64,000 bases of DNA, taken from Microbacterium caowuchunii. Lineage in GTDB: Bacteria; Actinomycetota; Actinomycetes; Actinomycetales; Microbacteriaceae. Under the pieces are notes generated by a model. It had not been told where the DNA came from. It did no database searches and saw nothing but the letters and a program-made list of their open reading frames with translations. Below, piece after piece: positions 36,187 through 45,208 of the stretch (position 1 is its first letter; each line of letters starts with the position of its first letter). A program made the translations under genes and the position numbers. The stretch lies in the NCBI RefSeq assembly GCF_008727755.1, contig NZ_CP044231.1:682001-746000 (forward strand), written 5' to 3'.

Positions 36187-39100
36187 ATGTCCTTCTCACA
36201 GCGGACGCGTCGTCATGCGGCGCTCGCCCTCGGCCTCGGCTCGGTCCTCATCGGCAGCACGTTCGTCCCCGTGGCGGCCTTCGCCGCCGAGGCGCCGGGC
36301 ATCGTCATCAACGAGGCGTTCGTGAAGGGCGGCAGCGCGAACGCGCCGTTCGCGAACAAGTTCATCGAGCTGTACAACCCGGGCTCGGGGGCGCAGAGCC
36401 TGGAGGGGTGGTCGCTGCAGTATCGCAGCGCCACCGGCACGGACACCGCGAACGGCGTCCAGCCGCTGACCGGCTCGATCGAGCCCGGTGGGTACTTCCT
36501 CGTGGCGCTCGGGAGCAACGGCGCGAACGGCGCTCCTCTTCCCACCCCGGACCTGTCCGGCACCGGGATCAACCCGGGCGGTCAGAACGGGACGTTGTGG
36601 CTGGCCGACACCACCGTCGCGGTCGACCCCGGGGAAGGGGCGGTGGCCGGCGCCGAAGGCGTCATCGACCTCGTCGGCTACGGGAGCTCGAACACGTTCG
36701 AGGGGACCGTCGGACCGGATGCGGGCGGCAACGGCACCCCGAACTCCCTCGTGCGTACCGGTTTCGTCGACAGCGACGACAACGGCGCCGACTTCCGGGT
36801 CTCCGAGACGGTCACACCGCAGTCCGCCACCGGGAACACCGTCGACCCCACCCCGGAGCCCACCGACCCCGGCCCGGGGCCGGAGCCCACCGACCCCGGG
36901 CCGGACCCCGAGCCCACCGACCCCGGTGCCCCGACCCTGACGGCGATCGCCGACATCCAGGGCACGGGGGACGCGAGCCCCCTCGCCGGGCAGACCGTGA
37001 CGACCGAGGGCATCGTGACGGCGGTCTACGCCACGGGCGGCTACCGCGGCTTCACCCTGCAGACCGCCGGGACCGGCGGGGCGATCGACCTCGCCGTCCA
37101 CCCCGCATCCGACGCGATCTTCGTCTACGGCGACGCCGCCGTCACGGCCGTCGAGATCGGGCAGTCCGTCCGGGTGACCGGTGCGGTGTCCGAGTTCCGC
37201 GGGCTCACCGAGATCACGCCCGCCGCCGCATCCGATGTCACCCCGCTCGCGGAAGAGGCGGCGCCGGTCGCTCCTGCGGAGGTCGCATGGCCGGCCGCAG
37301 ACGCCGATCGCGAGAAGCTGGAGAGCATGCTGCTGGCCCCGCAGGGGGAGTTCACCGTCACCGACACCTACGACACGAACGTGTTCGGATCCATCGGGCT
37401 GGCCGCAGGGACCTCGCCCCTGATCACGCCCACCGAGATCGCCCGCCCGGGCACGCCCGAGTACGACGCAGCGGTCGCCGCCAACGCGGCGCGGGCCGTG
37501 ACGCTCGACGACGGCGCATCGATCAACTTCGGTTCGAACGCGAACAAGGGGATCCCGCCGCCGTATCTCTCGACGAGCGCCCCCGTGCGCGTCGGGGCGC
37601 CGGTGACGTTCACGACGCCCGTGATCCTGGACTACCGCAACGACCTGTGGAGCCTGCAGCCCACGACGCAGCTCACGGTCGAGAACACGGCGAGCGTGCA
37701 GCCGGCCACCTTCGGGAACACGCGCACATCGGCCCCGGAGGACGTGGGCGGCGAGATCCAGCTCGCGAGCTTCAACGTGCTCAACTACTTCTCCACGACG
37801 GGCGCGGAGGCGAACTGCACCTCGTTCTACACCGACCGCGAAGGCAACCCGGTCACCGTGAACGACTGCCCCGGCGGCCCGCGGGGTGCGGCCGACGCGG
37901 CGAACCTGGCTCGGCAGGAAGCGAAGATCGTCGCTGCGATCAACGCGCTCGGCGCCGAGATCGTCTCGCTCGAGGAGATCGAGAACTCGGCCGCCTTCGC
38001 GCAGGACCGTGACGTCGCCCTCGGCGAACTCGTCGATGCCCTGAACGAGGGCCTCGGCCGGGACGAATGGGCGTACGCCGCCTCGCCCTCCGACGTGCCG
38101 GCCGGCGAGGACGTCATCCGCACCGCCTTCATCTACAAGAAGGATGCGGTCACGACCGTCGGGGAGGCGGTGATCGACGGCGACGAGGCGTTCGCGAATG
38201 CCCGCCATCCGCTCGCGCAGGCCTTCGCGCCGGTCGATGACGAGGATGCGGTCTTCCTCGCGATCGTCAACCACTTCAAGTCGAAGGGGTCGGGGTCCGG
38301 TGCGGACGCGGATCAGGGCGACGGTCAGGGCGCGTCCAACGCGTCCCGGATCGCCCAGGCGCAAGCGCTGGTGGACTTCGCCGCGGAGCGCAGCGCAGCG
38401 CTCGGTACCGACGACGTCTTCCTGCTCGGCGATTTCAACGCATACACGAGGGAGGACCCGATGGAGGTCCTCGCCGAGGCGGGGTACGTCGATCTCGGGT
38501 CCAGGACGGGGGAGTACACCTACTCCTACGACGGCGCGAGCGGGTCGCTCGACCACATCCTGGCGTCGCCCTCCGCTGAGCGCCTGGTCACCGGCGCCGA
38601 CGTGTGGAACATCAACGCGGGGGAGTCGATCGCGTTGGAGTACAGCAGGTACAACGGCAACGCGACGGACTTCTACGACGAGTCGCCCTACCGCTCGAGC
38701 GATCACGACCCGCTCGTGGTGGGACTCGATCTCGATCGCACCGTCGAACTGAACGTCCTCAACATCAACGACTTCCACGGGCGCATCGACGGCTCGACGG
38801 TGAAGTTCGCCGGCACGATCGAATCGCTGCGCGCGGAGTACGGCGAGGAGAACACGCTCTTCCTGTCGGACGGCGACAACATCGGAGCCTCTCTGTTCGC
38901 CTCGTCCGTCGCTCAGGACATCCCCACGATCGAGGTGCTGAACGCGCTCGATCTGCGGGCGTCCGCCGTGGGCAACCACGAGTTCGACCAGGGCCTGGCG
39001 GACCTCACCGGACGGGTCGCCGACGCGGCGGACTTCACCTACCTCGGTGCCAACGTCTACCGGAAGGGCACCACCACGCCCGCGCTCCCGGAGTACGAGA

Positions 39101-41070
39101 CGTTCGAGGTGGACGGCCTCACGGTCGCCGTGATCGGCGCCGTCACCGAGGAGACGCCCACATTGGTGTCGCAGGCGGGCGTCGCGGATCTCGAGTTCGG
39201 AGACCCGGTCGAGGCGGTGAACCGGGTGGCCGCGGAGCTCGAGGAGGAGGGGCTCGCCGACGTGATCATCGCGGAGTACCACGAGGGGGCGTCCGACGGC
39301 ACGCCGGACGGTGCGACCCTCGAGGAGGAGATCGCCAAGGGCCAGGCCTTCGGCGGCATCGTCACGAAGACCGCCGCGAGCGTGGATGTGATCTTCACCG
39401 GGCACACGCACAAGCTCTACGCCTGGGATGCTCCCGTGCCGGGCGTGGACGGTGCCACGCGGCCGGTCCTCCAGACCGGGAACTACGGCGAGAACATCGG
39501 GCAGGTCGTGCTCTCGCTCGACCCGGACACGGGTGATGTCCAGGGCTACACGAGCCGGAACGTCCCCCGGGTCACCACGCCCGACGAAGAACTCATCGCG
39601 GCGTACCCCCGCGTCGCAGAGGTGGCGGGGATCGTGCAGAGCGCCCTCGCCGAGGCGGACGTCATCGGTGCTCAGCCGGTGGGTTCTGTGACCGCGGACA
39701 TCACGACCTCGTTCAGTGGCGGTTCCTACGTGGACGGCGTGTACACGGGCGGAACCCGCGACAACCGCGCGGGCCAGTCCACCCTCGGCAACCTCGTCGC
39801 GGACTCGCTCGTCGACACGCTCTCGACGCCGGAGCGCGGGGGAGCGCAGATCGGTCTGGTGAACCCCGGCGGCCTGCGCAGCGACCTGCTTCACGGTGAC
39901 GACGGGGTCATCACGTACGCCGAGGCCAACGCCGTGCTGCCGTTCGTCAACAACCTGTGGACGACGACCCTCACCGGCGCCCAGTTCAAGGCCGTGCTCG
40001 AGGAGCAGTGGCAGCTGGACGAGGACGGCAACGTACCGTCGCGGCCGTACCTGCAGCTGGGTCTCTCGGACAACGTGCAGTACACCTTCGACACCACCCT
40101 TCCGCAGGGATCCCGGGTCACGTCCGTGCTGATCGACGGCGAACCCCTGGACCCCGCGGCGAGCTACCGGATCGGATCGTTCAGCTTCCTCCTGCAGGGT
40201 GGCGACAACTTCCGCACCCTGGCGGAGGGGACGGACACTCGCGACTCCGGTCTCATCGACCGGGACGCGTGGATCGGCTACCTCCAGCAGAACCCGGGCT
40301 TGTCGCCCCGTTTCGACAGCCGCAGCGCGGAGGTGCGCGGCCTGCCGGCATCCGCCGTACGTGGCGACACGGTGACGTTCGAGGTGGGAGGGCTGGATCT
40401 GACGTCGCTCGGCAGCCCGCTGACGACGACGCTGCTGGCCTCGTTCGAGGGCAGCACGGCGGTGTTCGACCCGATCCCGGTCACCGGAGGCACAGCGTCC
40501 GTGTCGCTGACGGTTCCGGCGGATGCCGTCGACGCGAGCACCATCGTGCTGCAGGCGCCCGAGACGGGCACCCAGGTGCGACTGCCCCTGACGGTCGCAT
40601 CCGGTGCGGAGGTGCCGGGGACCCCGCCGCCCCCCACCACGCAGCCGCAGCCGGCCCCGGTGGCCGACCTCATCGCCGCGTTGCAGAACGCGATCCAGGT
40701 CGTGGCGGGGGAACTGCGTGCGGGTGAGCGCATCACGATCTTCGTCGGCACGCGGTACGCCGGCGCCTGGGTGAGCGTCTGGCTGTACTCGACGCCCAGG
40801 CAACTGGGCGGATGGCAGCAGGTCGGTGCCGAGGGCACGGTGACCGTCACCCTTCCGGACGATCTCACCGGCACGCACCGACTGGTCGTCCTCGATGCCG
40901 ACGGGAACGTCATCGGCTGGCAGGAGATCATGATCGCCGGGCAGCGCGGCGGCGCCCTGGCCACCACGGGCGGAGCGTACGGCGGTATCGGCGGGTGGAT
41001 CCTGGCCGCGGCGCTGCTGATGGGCCTCGGCCTGACCGCGCGGATGATCGGTATCCGCCGCCGGGTCTGA
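36187..41070 (+). CDS. Surface-anchored ExeM/NucH-type nuclease fused to 5'-nucleotidase
   Basis: 1,627 residues. Signal peptide to about 34, a lamin-tail domain (IVINEAFVKGG...KFIELYNPGS) at about 38-165, a repeat linker PTPEPTDPG near 222, an OB-type segment, and an endonuclease/exonuclease/phosphatase domain from ASFNVLNYF (about 526) to SSDHDPLVVGL (about 837). Then a metallophosphoesterase/5'-nucleotidase: NINDFHGRID near 858, GNHEFDQG near 930, C-terminal nucleotidase to about 1370. The end has LATTG at 1591-1595, a hydrophobic stretch and RIGIRRRV-like tail, a sortase signal of the LAxTG type. It probably degrades extracellular DNA and dephosphorylates the nucleotides. AGGAG precedes ATG 36187. 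Confidence 0.88.
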   Translation: MSFSQRTRRHAALALGLGSVLIGSTFVPVAAFAAEAPGIVINEAFVKGGSANAPFANKFIELYNPGSGAQSLEGWSLQYRSATGTDTANGVQPLTGSIEPGGYFLVALGSNGANGAPLPTPDLSGTGINPGGQNGTLWLADTTVAVDPGEGAVAGAEGVIDLVGYGSSNTFEGTVGPDAGGNGTPNSLVRTGFVDSDDNGADFRVSETVTPQSATGNTVDPTPEPTDPGPGPEPTDPGPDPEPTDPGAPTLTAIADIQGTGDASPLAGQTVTTEGIVTAVYATGGYRGFTLQTAGTGGAIDLAVHPASDAIFVYGDAAVTAVEIGQSVRVTGAVSEFRGLTEITPAAASDVTPLAEEAAPVAPAEVAWPAADADREKLESMLLAPQGEFTVTDTYDTNVFGSIGLAAGTSPLITPTEIARPGTPEYDAAVAANAARAVTLDDGASINFGSNANKGIPPPYLSTSAPVRVGAPVTFTTPVILDYRNDLWSLQPTTQLTVENTASVQPATFGNTRTSAPEDVGGEIQLASFNVLNYFSTTGAEANCTSFYTDREGNPVTVNDCPGGPRGAADAANLARQEAKIVAAINALGAEIVSLEEIENSAAFAQDRDVALGELVDALNEGLGRDEWAYAASPSDVPAGEDVIRTAFIYKKDAVTTVGEAVIDGDEAFANARHPLAQAFAPVDDEDAVFLAIVNHFKSKGSGSGADADQGDGQGASNASRIAQAQALVDFAAERSAALGTDDVFLLGDFNAYTREDPMEVLAEAGYVDLGSRTGEYTYSYDGASGSLDHILASPSAERLVTGADVWNINAGESIALEYSRYNGNATDFYDESPYRSSDHDPLVVGLDLDRTVELNVLNINDFHGRIDGSTVKFAGTIESLRAEYGEENTLFLSDGDNIGASLFASSVAQDIPTIEVLNALDLRASAVGNHEFDQGLADLTGRVADAADFTYLGANVYRKGTTTPALPEYETFEVDGLTVAVIGAVTEETPTLVSQAGVADLEFGDPVEAVNRVAAELEEEGLADVIIAEYHEGASDGTPDGATLEEEIAKGQAFGGIVTKTAASVDVIFTGHTHKLYAWDAPVPGVDGATRPVLQTGNYGENIGQVVLSLDPDTGDVQGYTSRNVPRVTTPDEELIAAYPRVAEVAGIVQSALAEADVIGAQPVGSVTADITTSFSGGSYVDGVYTGGTRDNRAGQSTLGNLVADSLVDTLSTPERGGAQIGLVNPGGLRSDLLHGDDGVITYAEANAVLPFVNNLWTTTLTGAQFKAVLEEQWQLDEDGNVPSRPYLQLGLSDNVQYTFDTTLPQGSRVTSVLIDGEPLDPAASYRIGSFSFLLQGGDNFRTLAEGTDTRDSGLIDRDAWIGYLQQNPGLSPRFDSRSAEVRGLPASAVRGDTVTFEVGGLDLTSLGSPLTTTLLASFEGSTAVFDPIPVTGGTASVSLTVPADAVDASTIVLQAPETGTQVRLPLTVASGAEVPGTPPPPTTQPQPAPVADLIAALQNAIQVVAGELRAGERITIFVGTRYAGAWVSVWLYSTPRQLGGWQQVGAEGTVTVTLPDDLTGTHRLVVLDADGNVIGWQEIMIAGQRGGALATTGGAYGGIGGWILAAALLMGLGLTARMIGIRRRV

Positions 41071-41083
41071 CCCGACGGGCAGG

Positions 41084-41112
41084 GGAGGGGCCGGCGGGGC
41101 GCCGGTCCCTCC
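41084..41112. terminator. Bidirectional terminator hairpin
   Basis: GGAGGGGCCGGC (41084-41095) and GCCGGTCCCTCC (41101-41112) pair with one G-U. It lies between the nuclease gene and the convergent LacI gene. Confidence 0.7.
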
Positions 41113-41118
41113 ACCGGC

Positions 41119-42168
41119 TCAGGCGTAGGGGACGATTCCGCCGTCGGCCACCGCGGCGGACGAGGCCGGCACGATGGGCGCGGTCGAGTTACGCACCACG
41201 AGCCGGGGTTTGAGTCGCACCGCGATGGGTTCTGCGCCGGGGTCGTCGATCTGACGCATCAGCAGCTCGACGGCCGTCGCACCCTGCTGGCGGGGCACCT
41301 GCTGCAGGGTCGTCAACGCGAACATCTCCGCGTGCTCGTGGTCGTCGATCCCCACCACGCTCAGAGCGGCCGGCACCTGGATGCCGAGGCGCCGGGCCGC
41401 GATGATCGCCCCGATCGCCACCTCGTCGCACGCCGCGACGACCGCGGTGGGCCGACTGCGCGAGTCGCTCAGGAGGTCCACGGCGGCCGCGTAGCCGGCC
41501 GGCATGGTCAGGGCGGACGGGACGTGGGCGATGTGGCGCTCGAGGCCGGCGCGCCGCATGGTCTCCTCGTAGCCCGAAACGCGGGCGGATTCCACATGCG
41601 GCCAGCGGGTGTGCGTGCCGGCCCCGAGGAACGTGATCTCCCGGTGCCCCAAGGCGATGAGGTGCTCGGTGGCGCGTTCCGTGGTGTGCGAGTCGTCCAG
41701 GGTCACGACGCTCGTCCTGCTCTGATCGCCGATGACGCTGACGACGGGCTTGCCGAGAGAGAGCATGGTGTCGAGTTCGTCCTGCTCGGGTTCCAGGCCG
41801 ACGGCGATGAGGCCGTCGAAGCGCTTCCGGGCGAGGAAGTCCTCGAAGATGCGGCGTCTGCGCTCGGTTCCCGGCTTCGCGTCGTAGAGCATCAGGTCGA
41901 GCCCGCGCTCCAGCAGCGCCTGCTGGATCCCCTCCAGCACCTCGGCGAAGAACCAGCGGTTGATGTGGGGCATCACGACACCCACGCTCTGCGTGCGCCC
42001 GGTGGACAGGCTCTGCGCATTGGTCGAGGGGACGTAGCCGAGCGATGCGGCGGCCGCGGAGACGCGGTCCCGGGTCGCCTCGGACACGTATCCGCTCCCG
42101 CTCAGCGCACGGCTCGCCGTCGACTTGGACACCCCGGCCAGGCGTGCCACATCGGCGATGCCGCTCAT
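41119..42168 (-). CDS. LacI family sugar regulator
   Basis: 349 residues. Helix-turn-helix IADVARLAGVSKSTASRALS and hinge (YVPSTNAQSLSTGRT) at 3-60, followed by a periplasmic-binding-like effector domain with GVVMPHINRWFFAEVL and VVGIDDHEHAEMF. It should repress the divergent sugar transporter until an oligosaccharide binds. GGGAGG lies six bases before ATG 42168; the frame is open to 42312 but crosses the operator region. Palindromes over both divergent promoters fit autoregulation plus control of the transporter. Confidence 0.92.
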   Translation of the reverse strand: MSGIADVARLAGVSKSTASRALSGSGYVSEATRDRVSAAAASLGYVPSTNAQSLSTGRTQSVGVVMPHINRWFFAEVLEGIQQALLERGLDLMLYDAKPGTERRRRIFEDFLARKRFDGLIAVGLEPEQDELDTMLSLGKPVVSVIGDQSRTSVVTLDDSHTTERATEHLIALGHREITFLGAGTHTRWPHVESARVSGYEETMRRAGLERHIAHVPSALTMPAGYAAAVDLLSDSRSRPTAVVAACDEVAIGAIIAARRLGIQVPAALSVVGIDDHEHAEMFALTTLQQVPRQQGATAVELLMRQIDDPGAEPIAVRLKPRLVVRNSTAPIVPASSAAVADGGIVPYA

Positions 42169-42199
42169 CGGCGCCTCCCTCTTCCTTGATGGGTGGTGA

Positions 42200-42222
42200 G
42201 AACGTTCCACATCGTAAACGAT
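42200..42222 (-). promoter_or_regulatory. Promoter and operator of the LacI gene
   Basis: On the minus strand TACGAT (plus-strand 42211-42216) is a good -10 box. The palindrome GAACGTTC at 42200-42207 lies where transcription would start, and ATCGTAAACGAT at 42211-42222 spans the -10. Both could be autoregulatory sites. Confidence 0.55.
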
Positions 42223-42237
42223 GAACCGGCGGAATGT

Positions 42238-42249
42238 GGAACCGGTTCC
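42238..42249. promoter_or_regulatory. Operator GGAACCGGTTCC
   Basis: Perfect 12-bp palindrome. A near copy, GGAATCGGTTCC (11 of 12), lies over the transporter start point at 42378-42389. Two copies about 140 bases apart could be bridged by a LacI tetramer or dimer pair. Confidence 0.65.
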
Positions 42250-42266
42250 CGGCTTCAGGGAACCTG

Positions 42267-42311
42267 AGGGAGCGCTCCCATCGTCGTGTGCTAGCGAAGA
42301 GAGCGCTCCCA
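42267..42311. promoter_or_regulatory. Two CebR/CelR-like boxes
   Basis: AGGGAGCGCTCCCA at 42267-42280 and AGAGAGCGCTCCCA at 42298-42311 match TGGGAGCGCTCCCA, the known CelR/CebR operator of actinobacteria, at 13 and 12 of 14 positions. Their centres are 31 bases apart, about three helix turns. Confidence 0.75.
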
Positions 42312-42343
42312 TCCGACGTTTACCGAGTTGTGACCCACTGGTG

Positions 42344-42389
42344 TTGTGTCTCCCGCGGGATTCGATTACCGTGGCCTGGAATCGGTTCC
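42344..42389 (+). promoter_or_regulatory. Promoter and start-site operator of the sugar transporter operon
   Basis: TTGTGT (42344-42349) and TACCGT (42367-42372) are 17 bases apart. GGAATCGGTTCC at 42378-42389 covers the expected start point, so a bound LacI protein would block initiation. Confidence 0.65.
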
Positions 42390-42448
42390 CGAGTGGACCT
42401 GATGTGCCGGTGCAAGGAGTACCCGCGCACTCAAAGAGGAGGAATCAC

Positions 42449-43777
42449 ATGATCAGATCGCAGCGACGCCGCCTGGTCGCACCGATCGCGCTCATCGGCG
42501 TCGCGGGGCTCGCGCTCGCCGGCTGCGCCGAAGGCGGCTCGAGCGATAGCGGCTCCGTGGAGGGACAGACCGTCCAGATCTCCGGTGGTATCACGGGTGG
42601 CGAGGCAGACGCCCTCAACGAGGCCTTCACCCAGTTCACCGAGGACACCGGCATCGAGGTCGTCTACACGGGTGACAAGAGCTTCGAGGGGAACATCGTC
42701 ACGAAGGTCGCCGGAGGCTCGGCGCCCGACATCGCGATCGTCCCCCAGCCCGGTCTGCTGAAGGCTCTCGTCGAGACCGGTGAGGCAAAGCCCGCGCCGG
42801 AGGCCGTCGTGGCCAACGTCGACGAGAACTGGTCCTCGGACTGGAAGAACTACGGCACGGTCGACGACACGTTCTACGCGGCGCCGATGCTCGCCAACGT
42901 CAAGGGCTTCGTCTGGTACTCGCCCGCGAGCTTCGCGGAGTGGGGTGTCGAGGCTCCGACCACGTGGGACGAGATGATCGCCCTCACCGACACCATCCAG
43001 CAGGCCACCGGTTCCGCTCCCTGGTGCGCCGGCTTCGCCTCCGGCGACGCCACCGGCTGGCCGGGAACCGACTGGATCGAGGACCTCGTCCTCCGCCAGT
43101 CCGGCGCCGAGGTCTACGACCAGTGGGTCGCGAACGAGATCCCGTTCACCGACCCGAAGATCAAGGAAGCCTTCGACACCGTCGGCGAGATCCTGCTCGA
43201 CCCGGCTCGCGTCAACGCCGGGTTCGGCGATGTCAAGAGCATCAACTCCACCGCGTTCGGTGACATGGCCGCGGCGGTCGCCGACGGTCGTTGCGCCCTG
43301 ACGCACCAGGCATCGTTCCTCTCGGCGAACTTCCTCGAGGCGAAGACTGCTTCGGGCGAGACCCCTGTGGTCGCTCCCGACGGTGACGTCTACGCCTTCC
43401 TGACGCCGGGCTTCGAGGCCGGCGGCGACACCTACGTCGAGGCCGGCGGCGAGTTCGTGGTCGGATTCTCCGACTCGGAGGCCGTGCAGAAGGTTCTCGA
43501 GTACATGTCCAGTGCCGACTTCGCCAACGCGCGTGTCGAACTGGGTGGTTCCATCTCCGCCAACATCAACGCCGACGCCGAGCTCGCCTCCAGCGAGTTC
43601 CTGACCGACGCGATGAAGATCCTTCAGGACCCGAACACGGTCGTGCGTTTCGACGCCTCCGACCTGATGCCGGCAACCGTCGGTTCCGGATCGTTCTGGA
43701 AGGGCATGGTCAACTGGATCGACGGTCGCCCCGTGGACCAGGTGCTCAGCGACATCCAGGCCGGCTACGACAACTAG
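42449..43777 (+). CDS. aglE: ABC sugar-binding lipoprotein, alpha-glucoside (AglE) type
   Basis: 442 residues. Lipobox LALAGC with Cys26 as lipidation site. The mature protein belongs to extracellular solute-binding family 1: GSAPDIAIVPQPGLLKALVE, VWYSPASFAEWGVEAPTTWDEM, PWCAGFASGDATGWPGTDWIEDL and MAAAVADGRCALTHQASFL match AglE-like proteins that bind sucrose, maltose or trehalose. AGAGGAGG precedes ATG by six bases, a strong ribosome site. No ATPase gene is in the cluster; a shared MsiK-type ATPase is expected elsewhere. Confidence 0.85.
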   Translation: MIRSQRRRLVAPIALIGVAGLALAGCAEGGSSDSGSVEGQTVQISGGITGGEADALNEAFTQFTEDTGIEVVYTGDKSFEGNIVTKVAGGSAPDIAIVPQPGLLKALVETGEAKPAPEAVVANVDENWSSDWKNYGTVDDTFYAAPMLANVKGFVWYSPASFAEWGVEAPTTWDEMIALTDTIQQATGSAPWCAGFASGDATGWPGTDWIEDLVLRQSGAEVYDQWVANEIPFTDPKIKEAFDTVGEILLDPARVNAGFGDVKSINSTAFGDMAAAVADGRCALTHQASFLSANFLEAKTASGETPVVAPDGDVYAFLTPGFEAGGDTYVEAGGEFVVGFSDSEAVQKVLEYMSSADFANARVELGGSISANINADAELASSEFLTDAMKILQDPNTVVRFDASDLMPATVGSGSFWKGMVNWIDGRPVDQVLSDIQAGYDN

Positions 43778-43799
43778 TCCAGCCGGGGTTGTCATCGGA

Positions 43800-43833
43800 C
43801 AAGGGGCCGCTCGTCATTGCGAGCGGCCCCTTG
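43800..43833 (+). terminator. Intercistronic hairpin between binding protein and permeases
   Basis: CAAGGGGCCGCTCG (43800-43813) and CGAGCGGCCCCTTG (43820-43833): a perfect 14-bp stem inside the operon. Such hairpins commonly stabilise the binding-protein mRNA or reduce read-through, so that more binding protein than permease is made. Confidence 0.8.
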
Positions 43834-43873
43834 CACGGCGGTACGATCCCGTAACGACGCGGAAGGAAGAACA

Positions 43874-45208
43874 ATGACGCAAACCAGGCCCGCGACGGCG
43901 CCGGCCCCGGTCGAAGAGCTGGCGCCACCGCGCCCGGAGAAGGCCCGGCGCGGAGCGGCGATCGCCGCGATCGTCGCGGGAGCGGCTCTCCTGGTGCTCT
44001 TCATCGCTCTGCTCATGAGCCCCGGGTCCGAGGACGCACTGCCCACCACTCTCGGCTTCTCGCTGAACAGCTTCTTCGTCTGGATCGGCAATCTCCACCC
44101 GCTCGTCCAGATCCCCATCGTCATCGTCGTCTTCGGCGCCGTGGTCGGGGCGATCCTCCTGGCGATCGAGTTCGCGCCGCGCCAGGGCCGAGGATACTTC
44201 TGGCTCCGCGCTGCCATCTGCTTCCTCGTCCCGGTCCTCGCGTTCATGCTGCTGCGGCCCTACCAGAACGCGGTCCTCTACGTCGTCGCGATCGCACTCG
44301 CCGCCGGTGCGCTGCTGTTCTTCCTGGACTATCGCTCCAGCGCCGGAGCCGGCTACCTGTTCCAGATGGTCGTCTTCCTGGCGCCGGCGCTGCTGATGCT
44401 GATCGTGGGGCTCCTCTACCCGACGATCTCGACGATCATCCTGTCGTTCTTCAACAAGAGCGGCGACACGTTCGTCGGGCTGGAGAACTACATCTGGACC
44501 TTCACGAACCCGGAGGGGTTCTGGTCGGTCATCAACACCGTCATCTGGGCCATCTGCGCGCCGGTCCTGTCGACCGTGATCGGTCTCGCCTACGCCGCCT
44601 TCATCGACCGCGCCCGGGGCGAGAAGTACCTCAAGGTGATGGTCTTCATGCCCGTCGCCATCTCGTTCGTCGGCGCCGGCATCATCTGGAAGTTCGTCTA
44701 CGACTACCGGCAGGGCGAGCAGATCGGACTGCTGAACGCGATCATCACCATGTTCGGGGGCGAACCGGTCGGCTGGCTGGACGCGCAGCCCCTGATCAAC
44801 ACGTTCTGCCTCCTCGCGGTGTTCATCTGGACGCAGACCGGCTTCGCGATGGTCATCCTCTCCGCCGCCATCAAAGCGGTCCCGACCGAGCAGCTGGAAG
44901 CCGCGCAGCTGGACGGGACGAACGCCTGGCAGCGCTTCATCAACGTGACGGTCCCCGGCATCCGCGCCTCGCTGATCGTCGTGCTGACCACCATCACCAT
45001 CGCCTCGCTCAAGGTGTACGACATCGTCGCGGTGATGACCGGTGGTCGCTCCAACAGCAGCGTGCTCGGTTTCGAGATGGTCAACCAGCAGCAGCGATTC
45101 CAGAGCTACGGCCACTCGTCGGCACTCGCCGTCGTGCTGTTCCTGTTCGTGCTGCCGCTGATCATCTACAACGCCCGGCAGCTGCGCAAGCAGAAGGAGA
45201 TCCGATGA
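43874..45208 (+). CDS. aglF: ABC sugar permease with extra N-terminal membrane domain (AglF type)
   Basis: 444 residues, about 120 more than AglF of rhizobia. The first 170 residues add about four hydrophobic segments (AAIVAGAALLVLFIALLM, VQIPIVIVVFGAVVGAILL, ICFLVPVLAFMLL, VLYVVAIALAAGALLFF). The canonical permease follows from LAPALLMLIVGLLYPTI, with the EAA loop EQLEAAQLDGTNAWQRFINVTVPG. GGAAGGAAG lies before ATG 43874. It overlaps the second permease by four bases. Confidence 0.85.
   Translation: MTQTRPATAPAPVEELAPPRPEKARRGAAIAAIVAGAALLVLFIALLMSPGSEDALPTTLGFSLNSFFVWIGNLHPLVQIPIVIVVFGAVVGAILLAIEFAPRQGRGYFWLRAAICFLVPVLAFMLLRPYQNAVLYVVAIALAAGALLFFLDYRSSAGAGYLFQMVVFLAPALLMLIVGLLYPTISTIILSFFNKSGDTFVGLENYIWTFTNPEGFWSVINTVIWAICAPVLSTVIGLAYAAFIDRARGEKYLKVMVFMPVAISFVGAGIIWKFVYDYRQGEQIGLLNAIITMFGGEPVGWLDAQPLINTFCLLAVFIWTQTGFAMVILSAAIKAVPTEQLEAAQLDGTNAWQRFINVTVPGIRASLIVVLTTITIASLKVYDIVAVMTGGRSNSSVLGFEMVNQQQRFQSYGHSSALAVVLFLFVLPLIIYNARQLRKQKEIR

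Noticed and set aside
36196..40878. 1,560-codon open frame antisense to the nuclease gene
   Set aside because: It is the mirror of a GC3-biased gene; the plus strand has signal peptide, domains and sorting signal, while the antisense reading is Arg/Gly/Val-rich and shows no domain.
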